A stretch of DNA of 64,000 nt from Hordeum vulgare subsp. vulgare (Eukaryota; Streptophyta; Magnoliopsida; Poales; Poaceae). Shown here piece by piece: positions 1 to 9,714 of this stretch. Under the pieces are notes generated by a model. That model did not search any database. It was not told the DNA's origin and was given only the letters and a program-made list of their open reading frames with translations. Position numbers and translations under genes: made by a program. The number at the start of each line of letters is the position of its first letter. Within the stretch, counting starts at the first letter, position 1. The stretch is taken from positions 212,920,741 through 212,984,740 of the forward strand of contig NC_058518.1 in the NCBI RefSeq assembly GCF_904849725.1, read 5' to 3'.

Positions 1-1480
1 GCGAGCATATATCGAAGGAAACGAGATTCTAAGCATAACAAAGCTAGATACGGTATCACGGTCACGGTCATCTTGCCTGTGATGTCTTCAGCTTGGAACT
101 GCTCTTGTTCGTCCTACACGTACTCTCCAGAATCCACGTACACGCTCTCTGATCCCGGTGCTACCCAAGATAAAATAACAGCCAATGAACACCAACACAA
201 CATGATGCAACAAACACGTGATGCATGAGATGCGAATGAAACATGCATCTCTATTCTAGTCACTTGCATATGCATGAGAAGAGAAGATAAACTTCTGGAC
301 AGAACTTCACACTAAGCTATCTTGACATTCATGAGGATGACATGAATAGTTGCATCACGAGAAAACGATGCAAAAGCATATAAAGAACGTTGAGAACGGA
401 GCTACGGATCAACCGGAAACTACGAAACAAGATATGGAGTCCTACGAATCAATTCCACCACAAGCACACTCCAATGGCACTCTTCTGGTATTCCCAGGTT
501 TCCACATGATCAAACAAACAAATATAGGTGGGGTGGTGCAAATAAACTCACCACATCACCAACAATACTATCACAAGCTTCAAAACAACTAAAACATGCA
601 ATCTGTCCTAAACAGCATCATAGCAGTTTGTGAGCAACATGCAAAGCACCTACAGCCACCCAAATGTGCCAAACAAGATATGTGGCAAAAGCTATTCAAA
701 AGCTCTACAAGCCTGAGCAAGAAGATAATACAAAGGAGGCACACGCAGGAAGATCTACACGTGCTAACTTGGACAAAAATAACAGATTTCAGGGACTTAT
801 TGAAAATCTCAGATTTTCACCCAGCTGCTTATGCTCTGAAGCATTTTGACAGCCTCCAAAAGGATATCTAAATAAAGTGAAAGTGCATGCAGCGACACAG
901 AAAGCTAGACAAACACAAAAGCTCCATCTCTCTACTTGATTGCAAGGGCTAATTCCTAACACATGAGCTTTTGCAACCACAACAACAAGGGAAGAAAATA
1001 ACAGCAGTTTCTCAGACTTAGTGAAAATCACAGACTTTCACCAAGCTCACAATTTCAGCCACATGTCAACTTTGACAAGGCACAACTTGCACATACAAAC
1101 TCCTAAGCATAAAAAAACTACCATGTTGTAGAGGGGTTCACCCACTATTGCCACATCAAGGATTCATCCCCATAGGCTCATCACACCACATAATATAGGG
1201 ACCTAAACATGGCATCAAATCAGAAAATGATATTTCCAGAAAGTCCCCCAGAGTGAAATCTGATTCCACCAATGGTTTCCTAGGAAGATTCTACCCCAAA
1301 AAAATATATAATACATGGGTACTTGCATACAACATGTAGGCACAAAGTTGAAAGGAAAAACAACATAGAATCATATAGTCTCAAATAGTGCCATAACACA
1401 TGTGGTACTCACTATTTTATCATCCACACATGCACAAGCTCACACCCACAACTCCAATGGTGACATGAGGGGTTAGCCTC
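1..1480. other. Non-coding LTR interior, nothing recognised
   Basis: A/C-rich sequence on the plus strand with only short, low-information open frames (350-592, 596-871). No protein motif, RNA gene or repeat boundary could be identified. It appears to be the downstream part of the minus-strand LTR. Confidence 0.5.
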
Positions 1481-1500
1481 ATGCACATGGGCCTTAGCAC

Positions 1501-1725
1501 ATCACCACACACACACACATGCTTGACCACATACACACATGCACAACCACACACAAACATGCAAGAGCTTGCCTACACCCTACTCACATGCCCAAGAGGG
1601 AAACAAGATACCTTGTTCATGTGTGTGTGTCACACACACACATGCATCACAAAACACACACACACACACGCACAACATACTCCTCCTCATACATCAACAC
1701 ATGGCACACTCACCTACACATGCAC
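1501..1725. repeat. CA/TG-rich imperfect microsatellite zone
   Basis: Several short runs of (CA)n interspersed with CATG, and a (GT)n run near 1620-1630. The three overlapping His/Thr-rich open frames here are products of the repeat and are not treated as genes. Confidence 0.8.
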
Positions 1726-1846
1726 ACTAGCTAAAATAAGGAGGAAACCTACCGGTGGTGATCTTAGGCACCAATAGATTGCTGCCCAAGCAATGCAACA
1801 ACATACACTACTATAAAACAGCAAAATAACAAATAAAAATAAAAAA

Positions 1847-1917
1847 GGGGTGGCTTGGGATCGAACCCAAGACCTGCTAGCCACAGCAAACCTACACTAC
1901 CACTTCACTTCTGCCCC
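1847..1917 (-). other. tRNA-like relic 1 (B-box, oligo-T tail)
   Basis: On the minus strand this 71-nt stretch starts GGGGCAG and ends CCACCCC. It contains GGTTCGATCCC, which matches the tRNA B-box consensus, inside a T-arm-like hairpin (CTTGG / CCAAG). An A-box-like GAAGTGGTAG lies near the 5' end. It is followed at once by a run of T residues, as a Pol III terminator would be. The anticodon arm does not fold convincingly, so this is a tRNA-derived relic or mimic inside the LTR and not a functional tRNA gene. Confidence 0.45.
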
Positions 1918-1995
1918 TCGGCTCGATAGAGAGGGGAAGGGAGACACGGTATGTTTCCCCTGTCGAGCTACTGTGCCACAAAACCAAGAAAAAAA

Positions 1996-2070
1996 GGGGG
2001 CGCCACTGGGACCGAACCCACGACCTACTGCTGCGCCAAAACACCACCTACCACTCTGCTATACGTGCGG
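1996..2070 (-). other. tRNA-like relic 2 (A-box and B-box, oligo-T tail)
   Basis: On the minus strand TAGCAGAGTGGTAGG resembles an A box and GGTTCGGTCCC resembles a B box about 40 nt downstream. A T-rich run follows the unit. It is a diverged partner of the copy at 1847-1917, about 150 bp away and in the same orientation, so the pair looks like an internal duplication within the LTR. A functional tRNA is unlikely because the acceptor and anticodon stems are poor. Confidence 0.4.
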
Positions 2071-2732
2071 TACTTAACAGAGAGGGGGCCTTGCTCTTTT
2101 GAGCATCCCCCTGTGGACCTGATACAGGTCGACGGTGGCCGGAACAGGGGACGGCTGCCGGCGATGCTACGTCTAAATCGAGGATCGGCTACTTGCGCGG
2201 AGAAAGAGGGACTCGCGTCGGATCCATTTTACACCTAAGATCCATGAGAGTGCCACTGCGGCGACCTATCCACGTACACGGCGGCGCCAGCGACACAGAG
2301 GAACCACGGCACACATCTACGGCACTAGGTGAGATCTTACTGACAAGGGAACGGGAGGCGATCGGCTGCTCACCTACTCGCCGAGGAGGACGCGCTTGAC
2401 GTAGAGGAAGAATGGGTCGACGGGGAAGAAGACGTTGCGGAACCAGTCATCGAAGCAGAGGAGGAAGAAGGGGTCGTCGTCGATGTCGAGGAAGCAAAGG
2501 CGATCGGTGTCTCCTAGCTGCGGTAATGGACTCCCCTGGTACTCCGCGTGCTCCTGGATCGATTGGAGAGGAAGAAGAGGGACGACATCGACGGCGGCGA
2601 CCTGAACACGGGTCGGCCATGGCGGAGGAGGAGCTCGGGCCGCCTCCTGACGACGCCAGGGAGAGGGTGGAGGAAGATGGAAAGGAGGTGGCGGCGGCTA
2701 GGAGGAAACCTAGAGGCCCAGACATCGAGGGA

Positions 2733-2740
2733 ATATATAG
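2733..2740 (-). promoter_or_regulatory. TATA box of the minus-strand LTR
   Basis: TATATATT on the minus strand, just upstream of a GC-rich purine/pyrimidine leader-like zone and about 0.8 kb from the LTR start. This is the usual LTR promoter position. Confidence 0.55.
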
Positions 2741-2785
2741 GGGTCGAGGGGGCCACCTCGACGTCCGTGAAGCCACGGCGTCGAG

Positions 2786-2786
<1 letters not shown>

Positions 2787-2822
<36 letters not shown>
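2787..2822. repeat. (CT)18 microsatellite
   Basis: An uninterrupted CT dinucleotide run directly upstream of the LTR TATA box on the minus strand, where it reads (AG)n. GAGA-type tracts near plant promoters can bind regulatory proteins; whether this one does is not shown. Confidence 0.95.
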
Positions 2823-2826
<4 letters not shown>

Positions 2827-3739
2827 CTCTGACGGAAAGCACAGGGAAGAAGACAACGACGTCAACATGAGAGGAACGGGGAATGGGCTACCGCGCGAGG
2901 GAAAGCAGCTGGGCCAGCGAGGGGAGTAAGCCCACTCGGGTGGCGCCAAGTAAAAGAAAGAAAACCCACTTGGTTTTCCATTTAAAAACAAAAGCCAGCA
3001 ACCAATAAACTCCTAGGTAATTCTATGGCTCCAAAAATAAAATAAAAATGACCCTGGTCATAAGGGAAATATGACCTATTTAAATAAAATGAAAAGATGA
3101 TTTTTGGAGCAAAGAAATATTTACAAAACAGAATTATATAATCTGTTTTGTGAATAAATACCCCTCTTAAGAATAGTTTTAAAACACCTTAGACCTAGCA
3201 CCACATCCACCAGAAAATACTCTAAATGAACTACATTTTTCAAATAGGGGTAAAGCAAGTAAAAGTGAACTTAAGAAAATAAAGAAGGAGACGTTTAGTT
3301 GAAACCTAGCTTTTGGCTAAATGAGCAAAGTTGGAACCCAAGCTTTTCTCATCACTTCACACACCACATACTCATCACAAACACACATAAGATCGACACC
3401 ACAATAACAAACAGGGTATGTATGCTATGGATGCATGAATGCAAAGGGAAAGACAAGGCATGAGCACATGAAATGATACTCCATAGAATGACATCATGGA
3501 CCCACACATGGCAAGGTTCCAAATATGGCAATGTTACACTTGGGGCATTACATTAATTGGCTGGCACCTCGTGCCTACTTAATGAAAATTGAGATGTGAA
3601 TTATAATTTCAGAGTAATGGTTCAAGTCTTAGTTCATCATTTTCACCATGCAATAGGAATAGCTTGATGTATTCCTAGTACCTACTCACTACTGAATGAG
3701 TTGTTGCTTAAACTTTTGGTCATTGTCATGTTTCAGCAG

Positions 3740-3858
3740 ATATGTCATGGAAAATAATTAATGTCGTTGAATCCAATGAAAAATAATTTACGGATCAAGC
3801 AAATGGTTCAAATGGTGCAGATTTGCAAGAATCAAACAAAAATTATGTTCCACATAAG
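3740..3858 (+). pseudogene. Exon-like remnant with splice-site-like borders, function unknown
   Basis: A stretch bordered by a polypyrimidine/CAG acceptor-like site on the left and AAG|GTTTGT, a good donor, on the right. One frame reads a hydrophilic, acidic and Asn/Gln-rich peptide of about 39 residues, broken by a TAA at 3784-3786. Composition and borders look like a decayed exon of a gene carried by the transposon, either its own or captured. No family recognised. Confidence 0.25.
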
Positions 3859-4377
3859 GTTTGTCTACTTAAATACTCTTTGCAACATGTCACTAATCAG
3901 GATTATATTGTTATACTTGCACTTTCTCAATTACATAAACTATCCAAAACTTGATGTGTATCATTATATCCTAGAACAAACAAACTATGGTTCGTAATGG
4001 CGGCAGTGCATGACAACTAGAGAAATGGTCTACTGCAAAAGAGGTATCTTCATAGTCTCATATACAAAATTATGATTAGTGTTGCCATGTTGATGTGTTT
4101 ACTTGTTGGTATCAGAATGTTGTCTAGAACCAAGAATCTTCTGAATATAATTTCAGTGCATAGCAAGGCAAAATAAATTCTACTACATATAAGGTATATT
4201 TCCATTACCACATATACAACATGTTCAAAATATATTTCTCTCATGGATATGCATCTATTGATCGTCTTGCTATAAGAATGTTGTTCCGAACAAAGAAACT
4301 TTGCTTGAGAATGTCAGTGCATGCCAGGGAGAAAAAACTTATGTTGTAAACATTCTGGATCATTTCATAATCACATA

Positions 4378-4470
4378 CTCCCTCCGTCTCAAAATCAGTG
4401 TCTTAAGCTTAGTACAAATTTGTACTAGAGCTTATACAAAGTTGAGACAGTTATTTTGGGACGGAGGGAG
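4378..4470. mobile_element. Stowaway-type MITE (Tc1/Mariner), 93 bp
   Basis: Inverted termini CTCCCTCCGTCTCAAAAT and ATTTTGGGACGGAGGGAG, flanked by TA on both sides (4376-4377 and 4471-4472). The interior continues the inverted symmetry (TTAAGC..GCTTA-like, TAGTACAAATTTGTACTA), so it can fold into one long hairpin. This is the standard structure of grass Stowaway elements. Confidence 0.95.
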
Positions 4471-5020
4471 TACTAATTTGTGTTCGAACTATTGTGATAG
4501 CTTGTTTATTTGTTAATTACTTCTTCTTTGCTATCAGATTCTTGTTGAGACCAAAGAAGACAAAAGGTACTAATGCGGGCAGTAAGAGTTTTCAAAATGT
4601 TTCCTTGAGAGTGAACTACCTGTAAGAGTGCTCAAATTCATTTCGCATGTTCTCCTGCTCTTTTTATGTTTTGTCATATGGTAACTTTGATTTCTCTAAG
4701 AGACAGGAACTAAAGTATTCTTGAAGAACCTAAAAAATCATAATAGGGATGTAACTCTTGCTACGATTGTAAGTTGTGATCCTAAATTTAAACTTAATGG
4801 TGCGAAAATGAATTCTGGGTAGTGCATGTCGATATGGCACATGGGAAAACTGAAAATTTGGTATGGAGTCACAAAATCTGCAATACTCTTGGTAATGTAG
4901 AAAAAACACAGATTGCATGGCCTTCAATCATTGTGCATGACTAATATCTTGCCTCTATTGTTACTTACATCATGTTAATGCATTGCGGGTTAACAGTTTA
5001 TTTTGTTTTCTTGTGTGCAG

Positions 5021-5166
5021 ATTTGAAAGACAAATGGATGAGTATATGGGTGCATGGAAAGTATACTGCAACCATGATGTCTTTCATGATGACAGTGATG
5101 ATGGATGCTTTCAATTTTAGTTATGTTGTAGTCAGAATTTCGTGTTGGATGTTGTTCCTTGCTTAA
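5021..5166 (+). pseudogene. Exon-like remnant with a DLKDKW motif (possible MYB/telobox-domain fragment)
   Basis: A strong acceptor (TTTTGTTTTCTTGTGTGCAG) precedes a short open stretch that begins DLKDKWMSI when the first G is taken from the AG. In plant TRB/TRF-like MYB proteins the end of the DNA-binding helix reads similarly (VDLKDKWRN). The rest of the MYB repeat is not found upstream, and the frame soon becomes Met-rich and ends at 5164-5166. The similarity covers only about six residues, so it may be chance or a captured gene fragment. Confidence 0.25.
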
Positions 5167-5454
5167 ATCTTAGTGAAGTTGTACAAATGTTGATGGATGC
5201 TTTGAGTTTAAGTTTCATTGTCAAGAAAATACTTAGATTATGCATCATAATTGGATGATGTTCCTCCTATAATATCCACTATTGTAATGCAAGAATTTTA
5301 TCTAATATATATATATGAATTCTTCCTCTCGTGAGTATATCTTTTGCTTTTCTTTCATTTGAAATACATAATTACTACCTTTACATGGAGCGCTAATATA
5401 ATTGCTAGTAAGATAATAAATAATAATATTCATACCTTATATCTACCAACACTT

Positions 5455-5721
5455 GAAGCGTTGCAAATTCTCCGTTGCCAAGGAAACGGATTTGATTCAT
5501 GTACATTAAGCCCCAACATATAGAAGTGTTGTAAAAGTTTGTTTCATCTGTTGTAGTCTTGCAACGGTCCATTTTACCAACGGTAGTATAACCGTTGCAT
5601 TATGCCCTACCAACACTGGATAAGGCTACACATCCCAAACCGTTGGTAAAGACTGTAGCAACGCATATATGGACATTTAGATACGGAAAAATGTGTTCCT
5701 ATACAGGGTCTTGTTGTAGTA
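5455..5721. repeat. CCGTTG/CAACGG subterminal repeats of the CACTA-like element
   Basis: Repeated motifs include CTCCGTTGCC, GCAACGGTCC, CCAACGGTAG, AACCGTTGCA, AACCGTTGGT and GCAACGCATA, in both orientations, clustering just inside the putative terminus. This supports a transposon end at about 5721. Confidence 0.5.
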
Positions 5722-5728
5722 TTTATCG

Positions 5729-5885
5729 CTCTAGAGCTATTAAGATCAATAATCCCGAAGGCACTAACCCGAAGAAGGTCAATGGACAAATAATAAAGCA
5801 CTATATTTCAGGTACACCTATTAATGTTGAAACAAATATTGTTCAAACCATGACACCAGAGGAATACATAAAGGAGTCCTTCTAG
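5729..5885 (+). pseudogene. Gypsy integrase C-terminal tail, fragment
   Basis: The frame contains NPKKVNGQIIKHYISG followed by MTPEEYI and ends at a stop at 5883-5885. The (K)VNGQ-(R/I)-(I/L)KHY pattern close to a polyprotein end is typical of plant Ty3/gypsy integrases, which insert the DNA copy into the genome. Everything upstream (reverse transcriptase, integrase core) is missing here because the CACTA-like element begins at 5721. The frame runs open through the junction into transposon sequence (from 5595), but that upstream part is not integrase. Confidence 0.5.
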
Positions 5886-6238
5886 AACACTCCAGAACCC
5901 TTAAAGGGAAGAGGTATGTGATATGGGAAGTAAACATGCTGCAAAAAATGTGAAAAAATATTTTTTGTTAGTTTTGGAGTATTAGAAAAATTAGGTAATT
6001 CATAAACACACGGGAAGGAAAACCAGGTGCCCACTAAGCACCCGAGCACGCCAGCCCCCATGGCACGACCTAGTGGGTAGTGGGCCCCATGAGCACCTTC
6101 CTGGCTCCATTTTCTTTTAGGACAAGTATTTACGTGTATAAAATTCTTTATATACAGCTCCTTATGATTTTATCCCAGTACCACACATAAATCCACTGTC
6201 CTTGTTTCGTGCTATTTTTTCGACACATCTAGATCACC

Positions 6239-6294
6239 ATGGCCTCAACAAGCTCGTCCAAAGACAAGTTCTTCGAGAGGGTCATCAACCCCTA
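6239..6294 (+). pseudogene. 5' part of a short ORF split by the Tat element
   Basis: ATG at 6239 opens a frame whose first 18 codons plus two bases end exactly at the CCCTA target duplication. The frame continues without a break at 17067, and ends at a stop at 17317-17319, giving about 102 residues in total. The product is not recognised. It lies downstream of an integrase tail, so it is probably an accessory or 3' ORF of the older gypsy element. A TATA-like sequence and a C/T-rich leader precede it. Confidence 0.6.
6290..6294. repeat. Target-site duplication CCCTA (left copy)
   Basis: CCCTA lies directly before TGTCAGAG, the first bases of the Tat 5' LTR, and recurs at 17062-17066 directly after the 3' LTR. 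Confidence 0.9.
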
Positions 6295-6843
6295 TGTCAG
6301 AGATATGACCCCGCGGTATAACCCCACATTTGGGCCGGATTGGACCGTAGGTGACTCTTAGCGTATACGCTCAAGGGGATGTAGAAAAGACATAGGGACG
6401 ACAAGGAGACTTACCAAGTAAGCCATCTGGCGGCCCAATACCTGAAGATGGTGACTCAAGGCCCACGAAGTAGGAGATGCTAGAAGCTTTCCTAACTTGG
6501 GGAACAAGATACAGTAGAATTGTAGAAGGTCATGGGCGTTTATTGACTCGGACTCCCTTGTAAACTCAAGGCCTCCACCTATATATAAACGGGAGCCCTC
6601 GAGCTAGGAAGATCAAACAAGAAGCCCTCGAGAACTAGGTTAGCTATTGTGCATCCTTGTAATCGAGATCTCCATCAATATAGACACCAAAGCAGGATGT
6701 AAGATTTTTCCACCATCGGAGGGGATGAACCTGGGTAAATCCGTCACTTGTTCTCGATCAACCTCTTCGAGTCGCCCCATAGCGACAATGGCCTCACCTC
6801 TAAGTCCTTTCATGAGGACATCTATCGTGAAAAAACCACGACA
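6295..6843 (+). repeat. 5' LTR of the Tat-like element
   Basis: Starts TGTCAGAGATATGACCCC and ends CCACGACA. It aligns along its whole length with 16514-17061, with many scattered substitutions, so the insertion is not recent. A TATA box sits at 6582-6589. Confidence 0.9.
6582..6589 (+). promoter_or_regulatory. TATA box of the Tat 5' LTR
   Basis: TATATAAA after CCTCCACC, conserved in the 3' LTR at 16800-16806. It would direct the genomic transcript. Confidence 0.7.
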
Positions 6844-6845
6844 GT

Positions 6846-6862
6846 TGGCACCCACCGTGGGG
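6846..6862 (+). other. Primer binding site of the Tat-like element
   Basis: TGGCACCCACCGTGGGG begins two bases after the 5' LTR end. It matches the TGGCGCCCACCGTGGGG type seen in many plant gypsy elements, with one change. A tRNA 3' end would prime minus-strand synthesis here. Confidence 0.8.
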
Positions 6863-7650
6863 ATATCGCAATGTGGAGTTGAGTTCTCGGAGGGAGCTCT
6901 TCTAGAGTTCGGGAGCTATGTGGCGGGTCGTATGACCAAGAATTTCCGCGGCAAGATCTACAACAACAATTCAAGCTAGGGACCGACGCCGACTCAATCG
7001 TGTATGGGTACCGAGTCCCCTTTGGCAAGATCCACATCTTCATTGGCAAGGTTAATGAAGTGATGCCCGAGCCGGACATCTACACCAACATCATCAAGCC
7101 GACTTGTCACGTTCGACCCGGCTGGTGAAGAGCCGGCGAAGCCATGCCTTTGGGGAGAACACTGGTTAGTCCGTCCTCTCAAAGGTGGGAACGCAAAAGG
7201 CCAGGGCAATAAAAAATCGGAAGCGGCCTGAAGGTGAGTCAGAATCTGCAGCTAGTACCAACACGATTTTAACAAATCAGCGGCGGAGCGACCGTCCAAC
7301 TACGAGCATGCGCTCAGGGCACCTTGCCCCAAGCATGGCACTTAGGAGAAGCCGACCAATCATTGCTGGGAAGACTGCTACATTATACAGGATTTCTAGA
7401 ACCGGATTCTCGAGAAACGCTAAGAGGAACGTCCAAGTCAGAATGCCCCTCGCGGGACATCTAGAGATCTCAAGGATCCAAGTAGTGGTCAGTACCATGT
7501 TTTCACCAGCAATACTTGCAAATGAGACACAAAGGTCAGAAAGAGAGCCATCGGCATGGTTGAGCCAGCGATTCCCGAGTATCTCCGTTTGTCTGAGAAC
7601 TCGGTCACCTAGAGCCGGGAAGATCACCCCCCCCCCCCCAAGTTGACAAC
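6863..7650 (+). pseudogene. gag and leader remnant of the Tat-like element
   Basis: Only about 0.8 kb separates the primer binding site from protease, far less than an intact gag gene needs, so most of gag is deleted. Near 7553-7610 a frame reads like the linker before protease (PEYLRLSEN), then stops and meets a run of 13 C (7627-7639) that shifts the frame. Longer open frames at 6647-6979 and 7185-7646 do not match a gag domain and probably arose from frameshifts. Confidence 0.55.
7627..7639. repeat. C13 homopolymer
   Basis: Thirteen consecutive C between gag and protease remnants. It probably expanded by slippage within a Pro-rich codon stretch, and it is a likely site of sequencing-length error. 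Confidence 0.8.
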
Positions 7651-7654
7651 CATG

Positions 7655-7850
7655 GAGATTTGGCCTTGGTGGTAGCGCCTCAAGTGGGTGGCTATACCCT
7701 CATAAAGGTCTTCATGGATGGAGGAAGCAGCATCAACATACTATATTATGACACCTTTCAGCGGATGAACCTCCCCGACAGCAGTTTGGAAACTTCAACC
7801 ACCATTTTTCATGGCATCGTCCCCGGAAGTCGGCGTATCTAGTCGGGTGA
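7655..7850 (+). pseudogene. Retroviral-type aspartic protease remnant (gypsy)
   Basis: The frame 7660-7842 reads LVVAPQVGGY followed by VFMDGGSSINILYYDTFQRM. This is the flap-less active-site segment of plant gypsy proteases, with D-G-G in place of the usual D-T/S-G. The enzyme would cleave the Gag-Pol polyprotein. A stop after about 60 codons and a disrupted continuation (about 7843-8050) end it early. It lies in order between gag and reverse transcriptase. Confidence 0.7.
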
Positions 7851-8053
7851 ATTAAGCTTGACATAGCCTTTTGTGATGAGCACCACTACAGGGCCGAGCC
7901 CTTGACCTTTGAAGTGGTGAAGATAGAGAGCCTTTATCATGCTCTCTACGGAATTCCGACTTATGCACGTTTCATGGCTCGCCCCTGTTATATCTACCTC
8001 AAACTTAAGATGTCGGGTCCCAATGGCACATCACGGTAAAAGGAGATAGGAAG

Positions 8054-9040
8054 ATGGACGAGGAGTGTGAGGAAGGGGACGCAGTGTACAGTAAGTCATC
8101 CTGCACCGCCGAGGAACTAATGTTTTACATGGCTATTGTTGACCTAGCTGACATGAGTCCTCTCAAGAATCAAACTACTGAGTTCGAAGAACATCTCAAA
8201 TTTAAGCCAGCCAGAGATACCAAACAGATAGACTTCATCCCACATGACTCAACCAAGCAGTTCACCATTGGGACCAGTCTAGATCCTAAATAGGAAACCA
8301 CACTCATCGAGTTCATCTGTGATAATTGGGACATCTTTGCATGGAAGCCTTGTGACATGCCTGGAGTATCGAGGGAACTCACTGAGCACCATCTTAATGT
8401 GGATCCAAAGATGAAACCAATATGATAGTACCTCCGCTATTTTAAAGAGGAGAGACAGAAGGCTATCGGTGAAGAGGTAGCATGTCTTCTAGCTACCGTG
8501 TTTATCATCAAAAAAATTCATCCTGAGTGGCTCGCTAACCCGGTGCTTGTCTTGAAGAAGAACGACACCTGGCGTATGTGTGTTGATTACATATATCTCA
8601 ATAAAGCATGTCCCAAAGATCCTTTTCCTCTCCCACGTATCGACCAGATCATTGACTCTACGGCATGTTGAGAGCGATTATGCTTTTTGGATGCATACTC
8701 AGGTTATCACGAGATCAAAATTGCTAAGGAGGATCAGGAGAAGACGGCTCTCATTACCCCTTTTTGTGCCTTCTGCCATGTTTGTGTGCCTTTAGGCTTA
8801 ACAACGTAGGGGCGACTTATCAGTGATGTGTGCAGAATTGCCTTCACTCACAGATCGGGTGCAATGCTCATGCTTATGTTGATGACATTGTGGTGAAATA
8901 TCGGAAGAAGGAGACACTCTTGGATGATCTTAGGGAGATGTTTGATAACCTTTGCGTGTACCAGATGAAACTTAACCCACCAAAGTGCGTCTTTGGGGTC
9001 CCTGCAGGTAAGTTGTTGGGTTTGGTGGTCTCTGAATGAG
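8054..9040 (+). pseudogene. Reverse transcriptase remnant (gypsy, Tat-like)
   Basis: Recognisable pieces in several frames: a connector (8054-8293), then WRMCVDYIYLNKACPKDPFPLP (8570-8635), FLDAYSGYHEIKIA (8680-8740), and AYVDDIVVK (from 8875) with KLNPPKCVFGV downstream. The catalytic YVDD is kept. Breaks include a stop after TAC near 8670, a frameshift near 8760-8830 that removes the conserved segment before YVDD, and other stops. The protein would copy the element RNA to DNA. Confidence 0.8.
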
Positions 9041-9129
9041 GCATTGAAGCTAAACCTCACAAGATCAATGCAGTCACCTCACTTGGTAAGCTGGCTAACA
9101 TAAATCAGGTCCAACGCGTGGCAGGATGT

Positions 9130-9380
9130 ATCACAGCATTTAGGCATTTTATAAGCCGCATGGGGGATAAGGCAATCCTATCTACTAGTTGCTAAAAAGA
9201 CGGACAAATTTTGTTTGGGCTGACGCAGCCGACGAAGCCTTTGAAGCCCTCAACAAGAAGATGGTTGAGCCGCCGGTTATATCCACCCCGACTGACAAAA
9301 AGCCCATGCTCTTGTACATCACTGCCAACACAAAGGCGGTAAGTGTTGCAGTTGTTGTCGAACTGAAGGAATAAGGAAAG
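9130..9380 (+). pseudogene. RNase H (first, gypsy-type) remnant
   Basis: The frame at 9189-9374 reads FVWADAADEAFEALNKKMVEPP and PMLLYITANTKAVSVAVVVE. This is the connection/RNase H start that follows reverse transcriptase in plant gypsy elements; the usual catalytic D of the segment is an N here. A TAA follows directly. Downstream sequence to about 9710 still reads like RNase H and linker in broken frames. Confidence 0.65.
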
Positions 9381-9714
9381 GAATATCCGGTTCAGCGGCC
9401 CGTCTATTTCGTTAGTGAAGTTTTGACCCTATTCAAGCAATGATATCCACATTGGCAGAAACTGGTCCATGGGGTCTTTAGGGCAAGCCAGAAGTTAAAA
9501 CACTACTTTCAGGAGCATCCAATCGCTATGGTCTCTTAAGCAACCCTTGGCGATATCATACAAAATCGAGAGGCCACTGGGCGAATCGCTAAGTGGGCAA
9601 TCAAGCTTGGCCCACATAAGGTGAAATACATGCCCCGAACGACCATCGAATCTCAAGCATTGGTGAATTTCATCAATGATTGGAGAGAGCTGCAAATTCT
9701 AGAAGACATGCCAG

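Larger units (their letters stand above)
1..3553 (-). mobile_element. LTR of a gypsy-type retrotransposon, partial (runs off left edge)
   Basis: Read on the minus strand, an LTR starts at 3553 with TGTAATGCCCC and runs to the left edge of the window without reaching its end. Inside it are a TATA box, a GC-rich leader-like zone (about 2100-2930), a (CT)n tract, two tRNA-like relics and a CA-rich zone. The sequence to its right (3554 on) is not purine-rich, so this is not a 3' LTR next to a polypurine tract. It is better read as the 5' LTR, with the element body lying left of the window. The GC-rich part holds several overlapping open frames on both strands (for example 2412-2870). I regard these as composition effects and not genes. 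Family not identified. Confidence 0.7.
3554..5721. mobile_element. CACTA-like DNA transposon, right-hand part
   Basis: The right end at about 5711-5721 reads CTTGTTGTAGTA, close to a CACTA terminal repeat (reverse complement of CACTACAACAAG) with the last base changed. The last 270 bp carry many copies of a CCGTTG/CAACGG motif in both orientations, as in the subterminal transposase-binding repeats of CACTA elements. The left end is missing because the gypsy LTR ending at 3553 interrupts it; TTAAT at 3554-3558 would be one copy of that insertion's target duplication. The interior is AT-rich with weakly repeated blocks (around 4090-4150, 4265-4330 and 4530-4560) and exon-like pieces. Confidence 0.5.
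5722..6294 (+). mobile_element. Older gypsy element, internal fragment left of the Tat insertion
   Basis: This segment holds an integrase tail (to 5885), a spacer with no recognised function (about 5886-6238) and the start of a short ORF (6239). It resumes at 17067 after the inserted Tat element and one copy of its CCCTA target duplication. The 3'-ward order (integrase end, spacer, short ORF) fits the region between pol and the 3' LTR of a plus-strand gypsy element, perhaps Athila-like. Family uncertain. Confidence 0.5.

Noticed and set aside
1501..1777. His/Thr-rich peptide frames
   Set aside because: By-products of CA repeats.
1847..2070. Functional tRNA genes
   Set aside because: B-boxes are good, but acceptor and anticodon stems do not form; recorded as relics only.
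2412..2870. 152-codon frame and overlapping frames on the other strand
   Set aside because: GC-rich LTR leader sequence with a (CT)n tail; Arg/Gly/Ser-rich products on both strands without a motif.
3554..5400. An intact host gene
   Set aside because: Exon-like pieces are few and short, one contains a stop, and the surroundings look like a transposon.
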